From Streptomyces olindensis (GTDB taxonomy: Bacteria; Actinomycetota; Actinomycetes; Streptomycetales; Streptomycetaceae), in NCBI GenBank assembly GCA_000696115.1, contig JJOH01000096.1, positions 1 through 64,000 of the forward strand: a stretch of 64,000 bases of DNA, read 5' to 3'. The notes under the pieces were generated by a model. The model searched no databases. It was not told where the DNA came from and saw only the letters and a program-made list of their open reading frames with translations. Both the position numbers and the translations under genes were made by a program. The number at the start of each line of letters is the position of its first letter. Position 1 is the stretch's first letter. This document shows positions 29,501-35,643 of the stretch, piece after piece.

Positions 29501-30867
29501 CCATGACGGCCCGACTGGCCCGGGCAGCCGAGGGCACGACGCCCGAGCCGGACACCCTCCCCGGCACGGTCGTGCACCGGGCACCCGCCACCGCCCAGCA
29601 GGCGCGCTTCGCCACGGTCCACGCCGACCACCTCCTGCCGCAGGTCTTCAACGTCGCCCTGCGCATCACCCTCACCGGGACCCTGGACGTCCCGGCCCTG
29701 CGCACCGCCCTGACCCAACTGGTCGAGCGGCACGAGGGACTGCGCACCCGCCTCACCCGCAACGGGGACGGCTGGGAACAGCGGGTCCTGCGACCCGGCC
29801 CGGTGCACCTGCCGCTCGACGACCTCACCGCACGACCCGAGCACGAACGCCGGGCCGCCCTCGACGCGGCGAGCACCGAGGCCGCCGAAACACCGATCGA
29901 CCCCACCCACGGCACGCCGATGACCGTGCGCCTCCTGCGCACCGACGACACCACCTGGGTCCTGCTCCTCGTCCTGCACCACTCCGCCTGCGACGGCTGG
30001 TCCGTCAGCCTGCTGCTGAAGGAACTCGCCGCGCTCTACGGCGCCGCCCGACGCGGCGAGCCCCACACCCTGCCCGCCGTGCGGTGCCAGCCGGTGGCGT
30101 ACGCGCGCTGGCAGCGGGAGCAGGCCGACGAGGCCGCCGACGCACGCAAGCTGCGGTTCTGGCTGGACGCACTCGACGGAGTGCCGTTCACCGTCGGCCT
30201 GCCCCTGGACCGGCCCAGGCCCGAGCAGCCCAGCGGCCGGGGCGGGGCCGTGCCCTTCACCGTGCCGGCCGACGTGCGGACCGCCGTGGAACGCCTCGCG
30301 CGGCAGCGGGGCACGACCCCGTTCGCCGTCACGGCGGCGGCCCTGGGCCGGATGCTCGCGCGGAAGTCCGGACAGGCCGACGTCGTGTTCAACATCTCCT
30401 ACGCCAACCGTGAGCGCCGTGCGTTCGAAACCCTGCTGGCCTGCACGATCACCGGCTTCGCCCTGCCGGTCCGGGACGGAGCCGCCGGTTCCTTCACCGC
30501 GCTGACGGACCGGGTCGCCCGTACGGCGGTGGAATGCATGGACCAGGCCATGCCGGTGCGGCTGATCGCCCCGGCGCTGCGGGAACACACGGGCGCCGAC
30601 GTGCCGGACCGGCTCGACGTCGGCTTCGCGTACCAGAACTCCCTGGACGCGGAGGTCGAACTCCCCGGCCTGACCACGGCCGTGGAGGACCTCGCCCCCG
30701 CCGCGTCCCGCACGGACCTCACCTTCGGTCTCGTCCCGGCCGGGGACGAACTGCGGGGCTTCGTGGAGTACTCGGCCGACCTGTGGGACCGCGGCACGGT
30801 CGAGGCCTGGACCCGTGACTACGTCGCCCTCCTGCGCGACGAGACCAACCGGGCACTCGAAGACTGA
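23527..30867 (+). CDS. Hybrid megasynthase: aminotransferase - luciferase-like monooxygenase - C - A - T - C
   Basis: 2446 residues. An N-terminal helix (about 3-28) may dock to the PKS. A class-III PLP aminotransferase (about 65-510) has FANSGTEANSAAIRLARAAT and catalytic Lys342 in TYGKLLGGGFP. A Pro-rich linker leads to an FMN-dependent luciferase-like monooxygenase of the MupA/Atu3671 type (about 579-930; GQYELLIETARFADRHGFHA, GVAGGWNSKDFAF). C1 (about 950-1380) has HHIVVDA at 1077. The adenylation domain (about 1405-1905) has YTSGSTGTPKG; specificity residues read D-A-L-I-L-G-V-V, suggesting a hydrophobic amino acid. The carrier has Ser1961 in LGGHS. C2 (about 2015-2446) has HHSACDG at 2151. 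No thioesterase or reductase ends it. The inferred path is beta-keto acyl-ACP to beta-amino acyl, an oxidation, then amide formation. Confidence 0.94.
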   Translation: MTGLNGISAALDRDLAAMAELSRRIADQMGTAAADAPEPPRVHGPRVSVTRTSGMVRDASPHSQQVHLADLVRRYTAKTPTSKRIAQRYRRVLADSRAVVGFRSGTKEMLYPIAGRRASGARLQDVDGNEYVDITMGFGVLLFGHEPDFVTEAVREHLSRGIQLGPRTIETGEAAELLAELTGLERVAFANSGTEANSAAIRLARAATGRDKIVTFLGAYHGHADNVLGRASGSGSEQLTVPVSRGIPQSAVSDLLVLDYGSDSALEAIARNAGDIAAVVVEPVQSRHPSLQPAEFVRKLRELTRRHGIVLLFDEMLTGFRPAPRGAQELYGVTPDLATYGKLLGGGFPIGAIAGRADIMDGVDGGHWSYGDDSYPPADTTFFGGTYIQHPVSMVAARAVLAHLKEHSPRLQERLNARTAELAATLNGFFEAEEYPLRMSHFGSQFRFEHRADMELLYHHLMLRGVHVWEWRNFFLSTAHSDGDIEFVADAVRDSLRELRSAGFFPGGPIVAPKATTPKPHPRATSEAPASTPSPTPPPTPVASMPWNAAATATAHATAPAKDVAPHTEPAPQAAPRTPDFSVYFFGDYPQDAPAPRHGQYELLIETARFADRHGFHALWMPERHFHSFGGLFPNPAVLAAALSRETDRIRLNAGSVVLPLHDPIRVAEEWSMVDNLSGGRVGIGVAGGWNSKDFAFFPDRFGRHKELMYEQLEEVRRFWRGAALRRTTGDGEADLRLFPRPVQDAPPLYTAVVGNPASYELAARHDLGIVTNLMTQSVEQLRENIARYRGTRARHGLDPDAGRVAVLLHTFLAEDHDTARTEAYEPLSRYMRASLSLFSGVTGSLGHNVDLAALSEDDLQALFRRAYGRYCDQRALIGTADSVRPVVDAVTAAGADEIVALVDFGVAADHLREGLPRLDALRRHYHRRATAASAPPRPAPVRPAPAEAPLSPGQERIWFLERLLPGRTAYNEIKAIRLAGPLDVPALHAALRGLVARHEGLRTVFREAGGEPRQVVRASAEPDFEVVDATGAPGTALRDVLAAESGRRFDLADGPLFVTRLVRTAETEHVLVLSLHHIVVDAASATVLARDLSALYRAERDGTAPDLPALTWSYADHARELAASAHGRDAEEDLTYWRTTLGGELPVLALPTDRPRPATMTSNGRAVFHTLDPELSRRLRETSRTRRSTLFMTLLAGYAAMLHRVTGQTDLVVGTPISDRPERAEHVLGFFVNTLALRLDLSGDPAFGTLLDRVRTVALDAYDHARVPFETVVRELAPARAVDRTPVFQTFAEFQRAEPFRFDLPGIEATPLDAGPDKSLTDLTVYFTDQPHGIRCHLEYNTDLFDRRTVDGFFAVFRDLLAAAVDDPEAPLSRLAAPAADTAADGEPVPRAWRHGPSRPPADTTVHALVARRAAAHPNSTAVISGDTRLTYRELDDRAERLASALGEPPAAGTAETVALWLPRSADLVVAMLAVLRTGRAYVPLDPALGRARAEQVIAECGARTLVSTREAAAALKLPGHVTVVPPDATAPRGQGAGSALDGQAPCCVLYTSGSTGTPKGVVVSHRGVVDLCAWQHRRFAVTPADRSAVVCSQSFDASLLEIWPALTAGASVTIADEDLRRDPLALARWYTEQRVTFSILPTALGEQLLRLPPAEQPPLRHLLLGGDVLRTRPRPEAPYETVNVYGPTEVTVLCTTETVSPRGREAGRPIAIGRPADNVTLSVLDAAGDPVPVGTVGELYVGGPGVALGYLHRPRLTEERFLPDPDGAPGARRYRTGDLVRWRDDGTLEFRGRADDQVKIRGFRVEPEEVSRVVATLDGVREAAVLTRRNNRDEAYLAAYAVPADPVGAAADDRQAFADLLAEELAARLPEYLVPRAWRVLPALPVTGNGKLDRSALPAPDLVTTAPSHRPAPTTEGEPATGHPTGVERRVRELWAAEFGTDPDALTAGASFFDLGGHSITAMRLVNQVREEFGTDYPMLSFYQEPTLRAMTARLARAAEGTTPEPDTLPGTVVHRAPATAQQARFATVHADHLLPQVFNVALRITLTGTLDVPALRTALTQLVERHEGLRTRLTRNGDGWEQRVLRPGPVHLPLDDLTARPEHERRAALDAASTEAAETPIDPTHGTPMTVRLLRTDDTTWVLLLVLHHSACDGWSVSLLLKELAALYGAARRGEPHTLPAVRCQPVAYARWQREQADEAADARKLRFWLDALDGVPFTVGLPLDRPRPEQPSGRGGAVPFTVPADVRTAVERLARQRGTTPFAVTAAALGRMLARKSGQADVVFNISYANRERRAFETLLACTITGFALPVRDGAAGSFTALTDRVARTAVECMDQAMPVRLIAPALREHTGADVPDRLDVGFAYQNSLDAEVELPGLTTAVEDLAPAASRTDLTFGLVPAGDELRGFVEYSADLWDRGTVEAWTRDYVALLRDETNRALED

Positions 30868-30878
30868 CGGCACCGCCC

Positions 30879-30906
30879 GGAGGTGCGCCCCCTGCGGCGC
30901 ACCTCC
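30879..30906 (+). terminator. Operon terminator
   Basis: GGAGGTGCGCC (30879-30889) and GGCGCACCTCC (30896-30906) form a perfect 11-bp stem with a 6-nt loop, 12 bp after the megasynthase stop. This marks the end of the three-gene operon. Confidence 0.85.
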
Positions 30907-30929
30907 ACCACGGCTTCATGTCGACCTCA

Positions 30930-30972
30930 TTGACAGGTCCGGACCAAAGCGCAACTCTGAGAGCGCTCTCAG
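30930..30972 (+). promoter_or_regulatory. TTGACA promoter element and LacI-type operator of the glucanase gene
   Basis: TTGACA lies at 30930-30935. The perfect palindrome CTGAGAGCGCTCTCAG lies at 30957-30972, where the -10/start region should be. A central CG with GAGAGC/GCTCTC arms is the classic LacI/GalR half-site style, close to the CebR box TGGGAGCGCTCCCA. Repression by a beta-glucan-sensing LacI protein is inferred. Confidence 0.72.
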
Positions 30973-31010
30973 AACGTCCCGTACCGGCCCTCGTCGAACG
31001 GAGGCAGCGC

Positions 31011-32237
31011 ATGTTACGGACCCTCAGGCGCCAGGCCAGAGCAGTGGGGGTGTCCCTCGCCACGGCGCTCGCCGGCTCACTGCTCGCGACCGGAGCGAGC
31101 ACCCCGGCCCAGGCCGCGAGCACACCGGCCCAGGCCGCGGTCCCGGCGACGATCCCCCTGAAGATCACCAACAACTCGGCCCGCAACGAGCCGGTGTACC
31201 TCTACAACCTGGGCACGGAACTGTCGACCGGACGCCAGGGCTGGGCCGACGCGAACGGCACCTTCCACCCCTGGCCGGCAGGCGGAAACCCACCGACACC
31301 CGCGCCCGACGCCTCCATCCCCGGCCCGGCGGCAGGCCAGTCGACCACCATCCGCATGCCGAAGTTCTCCGGCCGCGTGTACTTCTCCTACGGACAGAAA
31401 CTCGTCTTCCGGCTCACCACCGGAGGCCTGGTCCAGCCCGCCGTGCAGAACCCCACCGACCCCAACCGGAACATCCTGTTCAACTGGTCGGAGTACACAC
31501 TCAACGACTCAGGCCTGTGGATCAACAGCACACAGGTCGACATGTTCTCCGCCCCGTACGCGGTCGGGGTGCAGCGCGCCGACGGCACCACCGCGAGCAC
31601 CGGCCGGCTGCGTCCCGGCGGCTACAACGGCTTCTTCACCGCCTTGCGGGGACAGCCCGGAGGCTGGGCCAACCTGATCCAGACCCGCTCCGACGGCACC
31701 GTACTGCGCGCCCTGTCACCGCTGTACGGACTGGAGACCGGCGCCCTGCCGGCCACCGTCATGGACGACTACATCAACCGCGTCTGGCAGAAGTACGCCA
31801 CCTCCACCCTGACGGTCACCCCGTTCGCCGACCAGCCGGGCACCAAGTACTACGGCCGGGTCTCCGGCGGCGTCCTGAACTTCACCAACGGCGCCGGCGC
31901 CCTCGTCACCAGCTTCCAGAAGCCGGACGCGTCCTCCGTCTTCGGCTGCCACCGGAGGCTCGACGCGCCGAACGACCAGGTGCGCGGCCCGATCTCCCGC
32001 ACACTGTGCGCCGGCTTCAACCGCTCCACGCTCCTGACCAACCCCAACCAGCCGGACACCACCGCCGACGCGTTCTACAAGGACGACGTCACCAACCACT
32101 ACGCCCGCAAGATCCACGCCCAGATGGCCGACGGGAAGGCGTACGCGTTCGCCTTCGACGACGTCGGCCACCACGAGTCCCTCGTCCACGACGGCGACCC
32201 CCGCCAGGCCTACCTCACCCTCGACCCCTTCAACTGA
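31011..32237 (+). CDS. Secreted GH64 beta-1,3-glucanase
   Basis: This 408-residue protein starts at the ATG at 31011 after CGGAGGCAGCGC. The signal peptide has basic residues and GVSLATALAGSLLATGA, with a duplicated STPAQAA at the cleavage region (a 21-bp tandem repeat at about 31096-31140). The mature GH64 domain has a thaumatin-like start PLKITNNSARNEPVYLYNLG. Glu161 and Asp177, 16 residues apart in SEYTLNDSGLWINSTQVDMF, match the catalytic pair of Streptomyces matensis laminaripentaose-producing glucanase (154/170). It hydrolyses beta-1,3-glucans of fungal walls. The second codon is TTA (31014-31016), so translation should need bldA tRNA. A LacI-type operator lies upstream. Confidence 0.93.
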   Translation: MLRTLRRQARAVGVSLATALAGSLLATGASTPAQAASTPAQAAVPATIPLKITNNSARNEPVYLYNLGTELSTGRQGWADANGTFHPWPAGGNPPTPAPDASIPGPAAGQSTTIRMPKFSGRVYFSYGQKLVFRLTTGGLVQPAVQNPTDPNRNILFNWSEYTLNDSGLWINSTQVDMFSAPYAVGVQRADGTTASTGRLRPGGYNGFFTALRGQPGGWANLIQTRSDGTVLRALSPLYGLETGALPATVMDDYINRVWQKYATSTLTVTPFADQPGTKYYGRVSGGVLNFTNGAGALVTSFQKPDASSVFGCHRRLDAPNDQVRGPISRTLCAGFNRSTLLTNPNQPDTTADAFYKDDVTNHYARKIHAQMADGKAYAFAFDDVGHHESLVHDGDPRQAYLTLDPFN

Positions 32238-32997
32238 CCGGCCCGGCAGGAGGTGAGGGCGACGTCGCCCACTCGTCCGGGGCGTCCTCCCAGGGCCGGG
32301 GGCCGGTGCCGTCCGTCCACGTCCGGAGGGCGTCCCGGTCCACGCACACGATCCCGCACTGCTCGGCGTACTCCACCGCCGGTGCGGTGAAGTCGCTCGT
32401 GGTGACCAGCACGGCGACGTCGGCCTCATGGACGGTGAAGCAGGTGCCGCCGAAGCGCTGAAGGTCCTGGGAGCCGACCCGGTGGGAGTCCCCGTAGTGC
32501 TTGCACTGGATGACGACCCGGCGCCCGTCGGGGGCCACGGCGACGACATCGGCGCCCAGGTCCCCGGCGCCCCCCACCACCTCGACGCCGGAGCAGCCGT
32601 CGCGTGCGCAGAGCGCGGCGATAGCCTCCTCGAACTCCTCGGCGGAGAGGGCGTCATAGTCCACCGAGACCGCGGCGGCCGGGCGCTGACGGGGAATCAC
32701 GGGCGCCTCCAGCTCCCTGGCCGCCTCTCGCGCCGCTTCGTCGAGCGCCGCCGCGGCCCGGCGGGCCGCCCGCGCCAGGTGCCACCGTCGCCCCAGGCCG
32801 GCGAAGCCCGCCACAGCGACGACGACCAGGACGAAGACCCAGGCGGGACGCCGCTCGACAGCACCCGCCACCACGCGGGCGACGAGACCGACGACACTCA
32901 CGACCATGGCGAGAAAGACGAAGAACAGGGCGGTCGCGCGAAGGTCGAACCGGCGCCGACGCCTCGCAGGCGGTGCGGGACGCGCGGGTGCGGTCAC
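32230..32997 (-). CDS. Membrane-anchored Mrr-like restriction endonuclease domain protein
   Basis: This 255-residue protein is read from a GTG at 32997 after GAGAGGGGGC. After a basic start, two transmembrane helices (FFVFLAMVVSVVGLVARVVA and WVFVLVVVAVAGFAGL) anchor it, followed by a coiled segment of Ala/Arg/Glu. Residues about 115-230 are an Mrr_cat fold: SAEEFEEAIAALCARDGCSG, the catalytic D...QxK core in LGADVVAVAPDGRRVVIQCK, and DVAVLVTTSDFTAPAVEYA. The family cuts DNA; membrane-bound versions are widespread in actinobacteria with unknown targets. It overlaps the convergent glucanase stop by 8 bp. Confidence 0.85.
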   Translation of the reverse strand: MTAPARPAPPARRRRRFDLRATALFFVFLAMVVSVVGLVARVVAGAVERRPAWVFVLVVVAVAGFAGLGRRWHLARAARRAAAALDEAAREAARELEAPVIPRQRPAAAVSVDYDALSAEEFEEAIAALCARDGCSGVEVVGGAGDLGADVVAVAPDGRRVVIQCKHYGDSHRVGSQDLQRFGGTCFTVHEADVAVLVTTSDFTAPAVEYAEQCGIVCVDRDALRTWTDGTGPRPWEDAPDEWATSPSPPAGPVS

Positions 32998-33393
32998 GGC
33001 ATGCCCCCTCTCATGGGACCGACGGGAAGATCACTCCCGCCGTCTGCCCAAGATCGGCAGCTTCATCGTCACCGCCGCCCCGCCTTCGCCGCTGGAGAAC
33101 AACGGGGCGAGGCCGGTGCCCGCGCTCAAGACGGCCCGGCGAGCGGGAGAGTCGGGGCGGCCTGCACTCCGCGCTGTCCGCCGATGCGGTGCGAGGGCGC
33201 ACCGGATGCGCGTGGGGCGGGCAGGCGACGGGGGGATGCGCGCCTGCCCGCCCCCGCACGAGCGCCCGCTCACGGGGGGAAAGCGGGCCTCACGGGGCCG
33301 CCCTCGCGGCCCACCTGTTACAGCGCACCGTGCGCCACGGACGTCACCCGACCCGTGTGGCCCTGGGGGCGGCACCGATCCCCACCAGCACTG
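32998..33393. other. 396-bp stretch without an intact gene
   Basis: No complete gene is supported. On the minus strand, 33031-33130 reads SAGTGLAPLFSSGEGGAAVT then MKLPILGRRRE and stops. This resembles the very C-terminus of a histidine-kinase ATPase domain and may be a decayed remnant. The rest gives only Arg/Pro/Gly-rich frames typical of non-coding GC-rich DNA. Confidence 0.35.
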
Positions 33394-33603
33394 TCACGGC
33401 TGTCGTGGCGAGGGCACTCGCGCCGCGTGTCCGAGTGGCTCGCCGGCATACGGCTGCCCGGCGTGGTGACCGCCCAGCAGCCGGGCCGCCTGCTGCTGTG
33501 TGTGCTCGGCGGCCGACTGGGCCTCCGCCACCACGTCTCCTCGCTCGCGCACCAGTTCCTGGTAGATCGGCGCCTGATCTCTTTCGCTCGGAGTGCCTGT
33601 CAC
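33394..33603 (-). CDS. Small charged 69-residue protein
   Basis: Read from a GTG at 33603 with AAAGG eight bases upstream: TGTPSERDQAPIYQELVRER, then GDVVAEAQSAAEHTQQQAAR and LLGG, then a flexible Gly/Pro tail. The N-terminal 45 residues are helical and strongly charged. The sequence style recurs in Streptomyces but I know no function. An ATG at 33639 would add 12 residues without a better ribosome site. The same-strand membrane protein at 33677 lies 73 bp upstream and may be cotranscribed. Confidence 0.55.
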   Translation of the reverse strand: MTGTPSERDQAPIYQELVRERGDVVAEAQSAAEHTQQQAARLLGGHHAGQPYAGEPLGHAARVPSPRQP

Positions 33604-33676
33604 GGTGCTGGCCTTTCCGTTCTCGTGCACGACCCGCATGCGCGGTTTCCCGGATGCGAGTGCGTTCTCGGTACTG

Positions 33677-34030
33677 TCAGGCCCGATTGATCCGGGCGGC
33701 GATGCCGTGACCGATCAGCAAATAGATGACGGCCGGAAGGCCATAATTAAGGATGACGCGTAGACCTTCTGTGTCCATCGTGAAAATATCCTGCGCCCAT
33801 CCGGACAGCCAGTTCGCGGTGCCCTGGACGAACTCGACGAAGGGATTCGCCTGGTTGGCGTCGAGCAGGTAGAGGACGATCCACAGGCCCAGCAGACCCG
33901 CCGCGACGTCGGCGATCGTGCAGATCGTGAGGGCGGCCCTGCGTGCGGCGGCCTGGTTGCGGGCGGAATGGTCGGGCGCCGGGGGCTGGTCGTAGGCCTG
34001 GTATCCGGAAGCCGGTCCGGTGTTGTTCAC
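33677..34030 (-). CDS. Small two-helix membrane protein
   Basis: This 117-residue protein is read from a GTG at 34030. A Pro/Gln/Ala-rich cytoplasmic head (SGYQAYDQPPAPDHSARNQA) is followed by transmembrane helix 1 (LTICTIADVAAGLLGLWIVL), an amphipathic loop VEFVQGTANWLSGWAQDIFT and helix 2 (VILNYGLPAVIYLLIGHGIA). It belongs to a conserved small membrane family of streptomycetes with no assigned role. The DNA from about 33680 to 34140 is less GC-rich than its neighbours (AATTAAGG, CAATATGG), which may mark older promoter DNA or transfer. Confidence 0.72.
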   Translation of the reverse strand: MNNTGPASGYQAYDQPPAPDHSARNQAAARRAALTICTIADVAAGLLGLWIVLYLLDANQANPFVEFVQGTANWLSGWAQDIFTMDTEGLRVILNYGLPAVIYLLIGHGIAARINRA

Positions 34031-34274
34031 AGGAAATCCCGTCTGATGTTTCGCTTCGTCGGCCGGTCGCCGATGGCGGTGAGATTCAGCTGAGGCCGGC
34101 CCTTTCAGCTTCTACAGCGCACCGCAATCACCTCCGCGTCACACCCGGTTCTGTGGAAGCCAATATGGCGGGCTATTCGGTCACGCCCCCAAAAGGTCAC
34201 CCGCGGGGTACATTTCGGGTCCTTCGTGGCCCCGGCCAGCACGCGGTCCGCCTGGCATGATCGACGCGTGACCA

Positions 34275-34916
34275 GTGAACCCGTGCGGCCGGGCGGACGA
34301 GGTCTACCGGGTGGCTCTGCGGACACGGCCGATGGAGACGTTCGCTCAGGTCGCCGCCGACCGCGATCCGGCCGAGTGCCTGGCCCTGCTGCACGAACTG
34401 GAGGACGAGGACGTCCGGTCCGGCGTCTACGCGGCGTTCCACGGCGCGTCGGAGCTGCTGCACGGCCTGCTGCCGGGGGCCTGGGCGTTGGTGACCTCGA
34501 ACTACGAGCACCGCGTGCGCGGCCGCTTCGGGCGAACGGGCCTGCCTGTGCCGCACGTGATCGTGGACGCGGCCGCCGTGCCGGAGGGCAAGCCCTCTCC
34601 CGTTCCCTATCTGCAGGCCGCCGCACGGCTGGGCGTCCGGCCGGAGGACTGTCTGGTCATCGAGGACGCCCCGTCCGGAGTGCGGTCCGGGCTGAGCGCC
34701 GGGATGACGGTGTGGGGCGTGAACACCGATGCCGCGGTGGAGGGCGTCCATCGCCACTTCGGCAGTCTGCGCGACGCGGTCCCTCACATCCTGGCGTGGA
34801 CGTCCGTGCCACACCCACGGGAATGCGCCCCGCCCCCACCTCGTCAGCCCTCAGCCGAGCGTGTGGCCGCCGTTGACCTTGATGCGCTCGCCCGTGACGA
34901 AGGCCGCTTGCGGTGA
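34275..34916 (+). pseudogene. HAD sugar-phosphatase, 5'-truncated
   Basis: The frame reads ELLHGLLPGAWALVTSNYEH (HAD motif II T/S), VPEGKPSPVPYLQAAARLGV (motif III Lys) and VIEDAPSGVRSGLSAGM (motif IV), typical of GS1/YfbT-like sugar phosphatases. The obligatory N-terminal DxDGT nucleophile motif and most of the cap are missing; the frame opens at an arbitrary GTG. So it cannot form the phospho-aspartate and is most likely a remnant. It also runs 66 bp into the convergent SDR gene without the usual family end. The family-like part spans about 34320-34800. Confidence 0.7.
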
Positions 34917-35606
34917 CGCGAGGAAAGCCACGGCGGCGGCGATGTCCTCCGGCCGGCCCATGCGCCCCAGGGGCACGTCGGCGGTGTAGGCGGCCAGTGA
35001 CTCGGGACTCGCTCCGGCGTGCCGCTCGACCGGGATCCAGCCCGGCGCGACCGTGTTCACGGTGATCCCGTACGGGCCGAGCGCGCGGGCCCAGCACTCG
35101 GTCAGACTGTGCTGGGCGGCCTTGGCGGCCACGTACGCCGACATCTGGGGCAGGGCCCGTTCCAGCACGTCGGAGCCGATCTGGATGATCCGGCCGCCTC
35201 CGCGCTCCCGCATGGCCGGCAGCACCGCCTGCATCAGCAGGGTGGGACTCTTGACGAAGAACGTGAGCTGGTCCAGGTGGTCGTCCCAGGTCACCGCCGC
35301 CGGGTCCACCTCGGGCTGGGGACCGGTGGCGTTGACGACGAGCGTGGCGATGGGCCCGAGGTGCGTGGTGACCTCCGCGACGAGATCCGCGACGGCGGCC
35401 TCGTCCGTCACATCGGCGGCGAACGCCCGCGCGGTCCCGCCCGCCGCACGTATGTCCGCGACGACCCCGTGAGCCGCTTCGGCTCCCGTCCGGTGACCAA
35501 CGGCGACCGGGTGCCCGTCCGCCGCGAGGCGCCGGGCGATCACGGCCCCCAGGCCGCGGGAGGCTCCGGTGACCAAGGCCGTGCCTGTGGTGGCTGCATG
35601 CGACAT
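34851..35606 (-). CDS. Classical SDR oxidoreductase (FabG-like)
   Basis: This 251-residue protein starts at the ATG at 35606. TGASRGLG (residues 14-21) binds NADP(H). The NAG-type strand reads VVNATGPQP. The catalytic residues are Ser in IIQIGSD and Tyr/Lys in AYVAAKAAQ. PGWIPVERHAGASPESLA is the substrate loop and the C-terminus GERIKVNGGHTLG is standard. It reduces or oxidises a carbonyl/alcohol; the substrate is unknown. It follows the acetoacetate-decarboxylase-like gene by 36 bp. A perfect 14-bp palindrome lies in that gap, so it may also have its own regulated promoter. Confidence 0.9.
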   Translation of the reverse strand: MSHAATTGTALVTGASRGLGAVIARRLAADGHPVAVGHRTGAEAAHGVVADIRAAGGTARAFAADVTDEAAVADLVAEVTTHLGPIATLVVNATGPQPEVDPAAVTWDDHLDQLTFFVKSPTLLMQAVLPAMRERGGGRIIQIGSDVLERALPQMSAYVAAKAAQHSLTECWARALGPYGITVNTVAPGWIPVERHAGASPESLAAYTADVPLGRMGRPEDIAAAVAFLASPQAAFVTGERIKVNGGHTLG

Positions 35607-35629
35607 GTCGCCAACCTATGTCCATCCGC

Positions 35630-35643
35630 ACCTGACGTCAGGT
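35630..35643. promoter_or_regulatory. Perfect 14-bp palindrome, candidate MerR-type operator
   Basis: ACCTGACGTCAGGT lies 24 bp before the SDR start, overlapping the last base of the upstream stop codon. On the minus strand GTGACC stands before it and ACATAG after it, about 19 bp apart. That is the long-spacer promoter arrangement on which MerR-family activators act. This is inference from geometry. Confidence 0.45.

Noticed and set aside
25126..30873. A 1915-residue open frame on the minus strand opposite the megasynthase
   Set aside because: It mirrors a GC-rich coding strand, is full of Gly/Arg/Val low-complexity sequence, and has no family motif or ribosome site; the plus strand carries all the conserved domains.
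34851..34916. Real overlap of the HAD protein with the SDR gene
   Set aside because: The HAD homology ends near 34800 and the remaining residues are antisense to the conserved SDR C-terminus.
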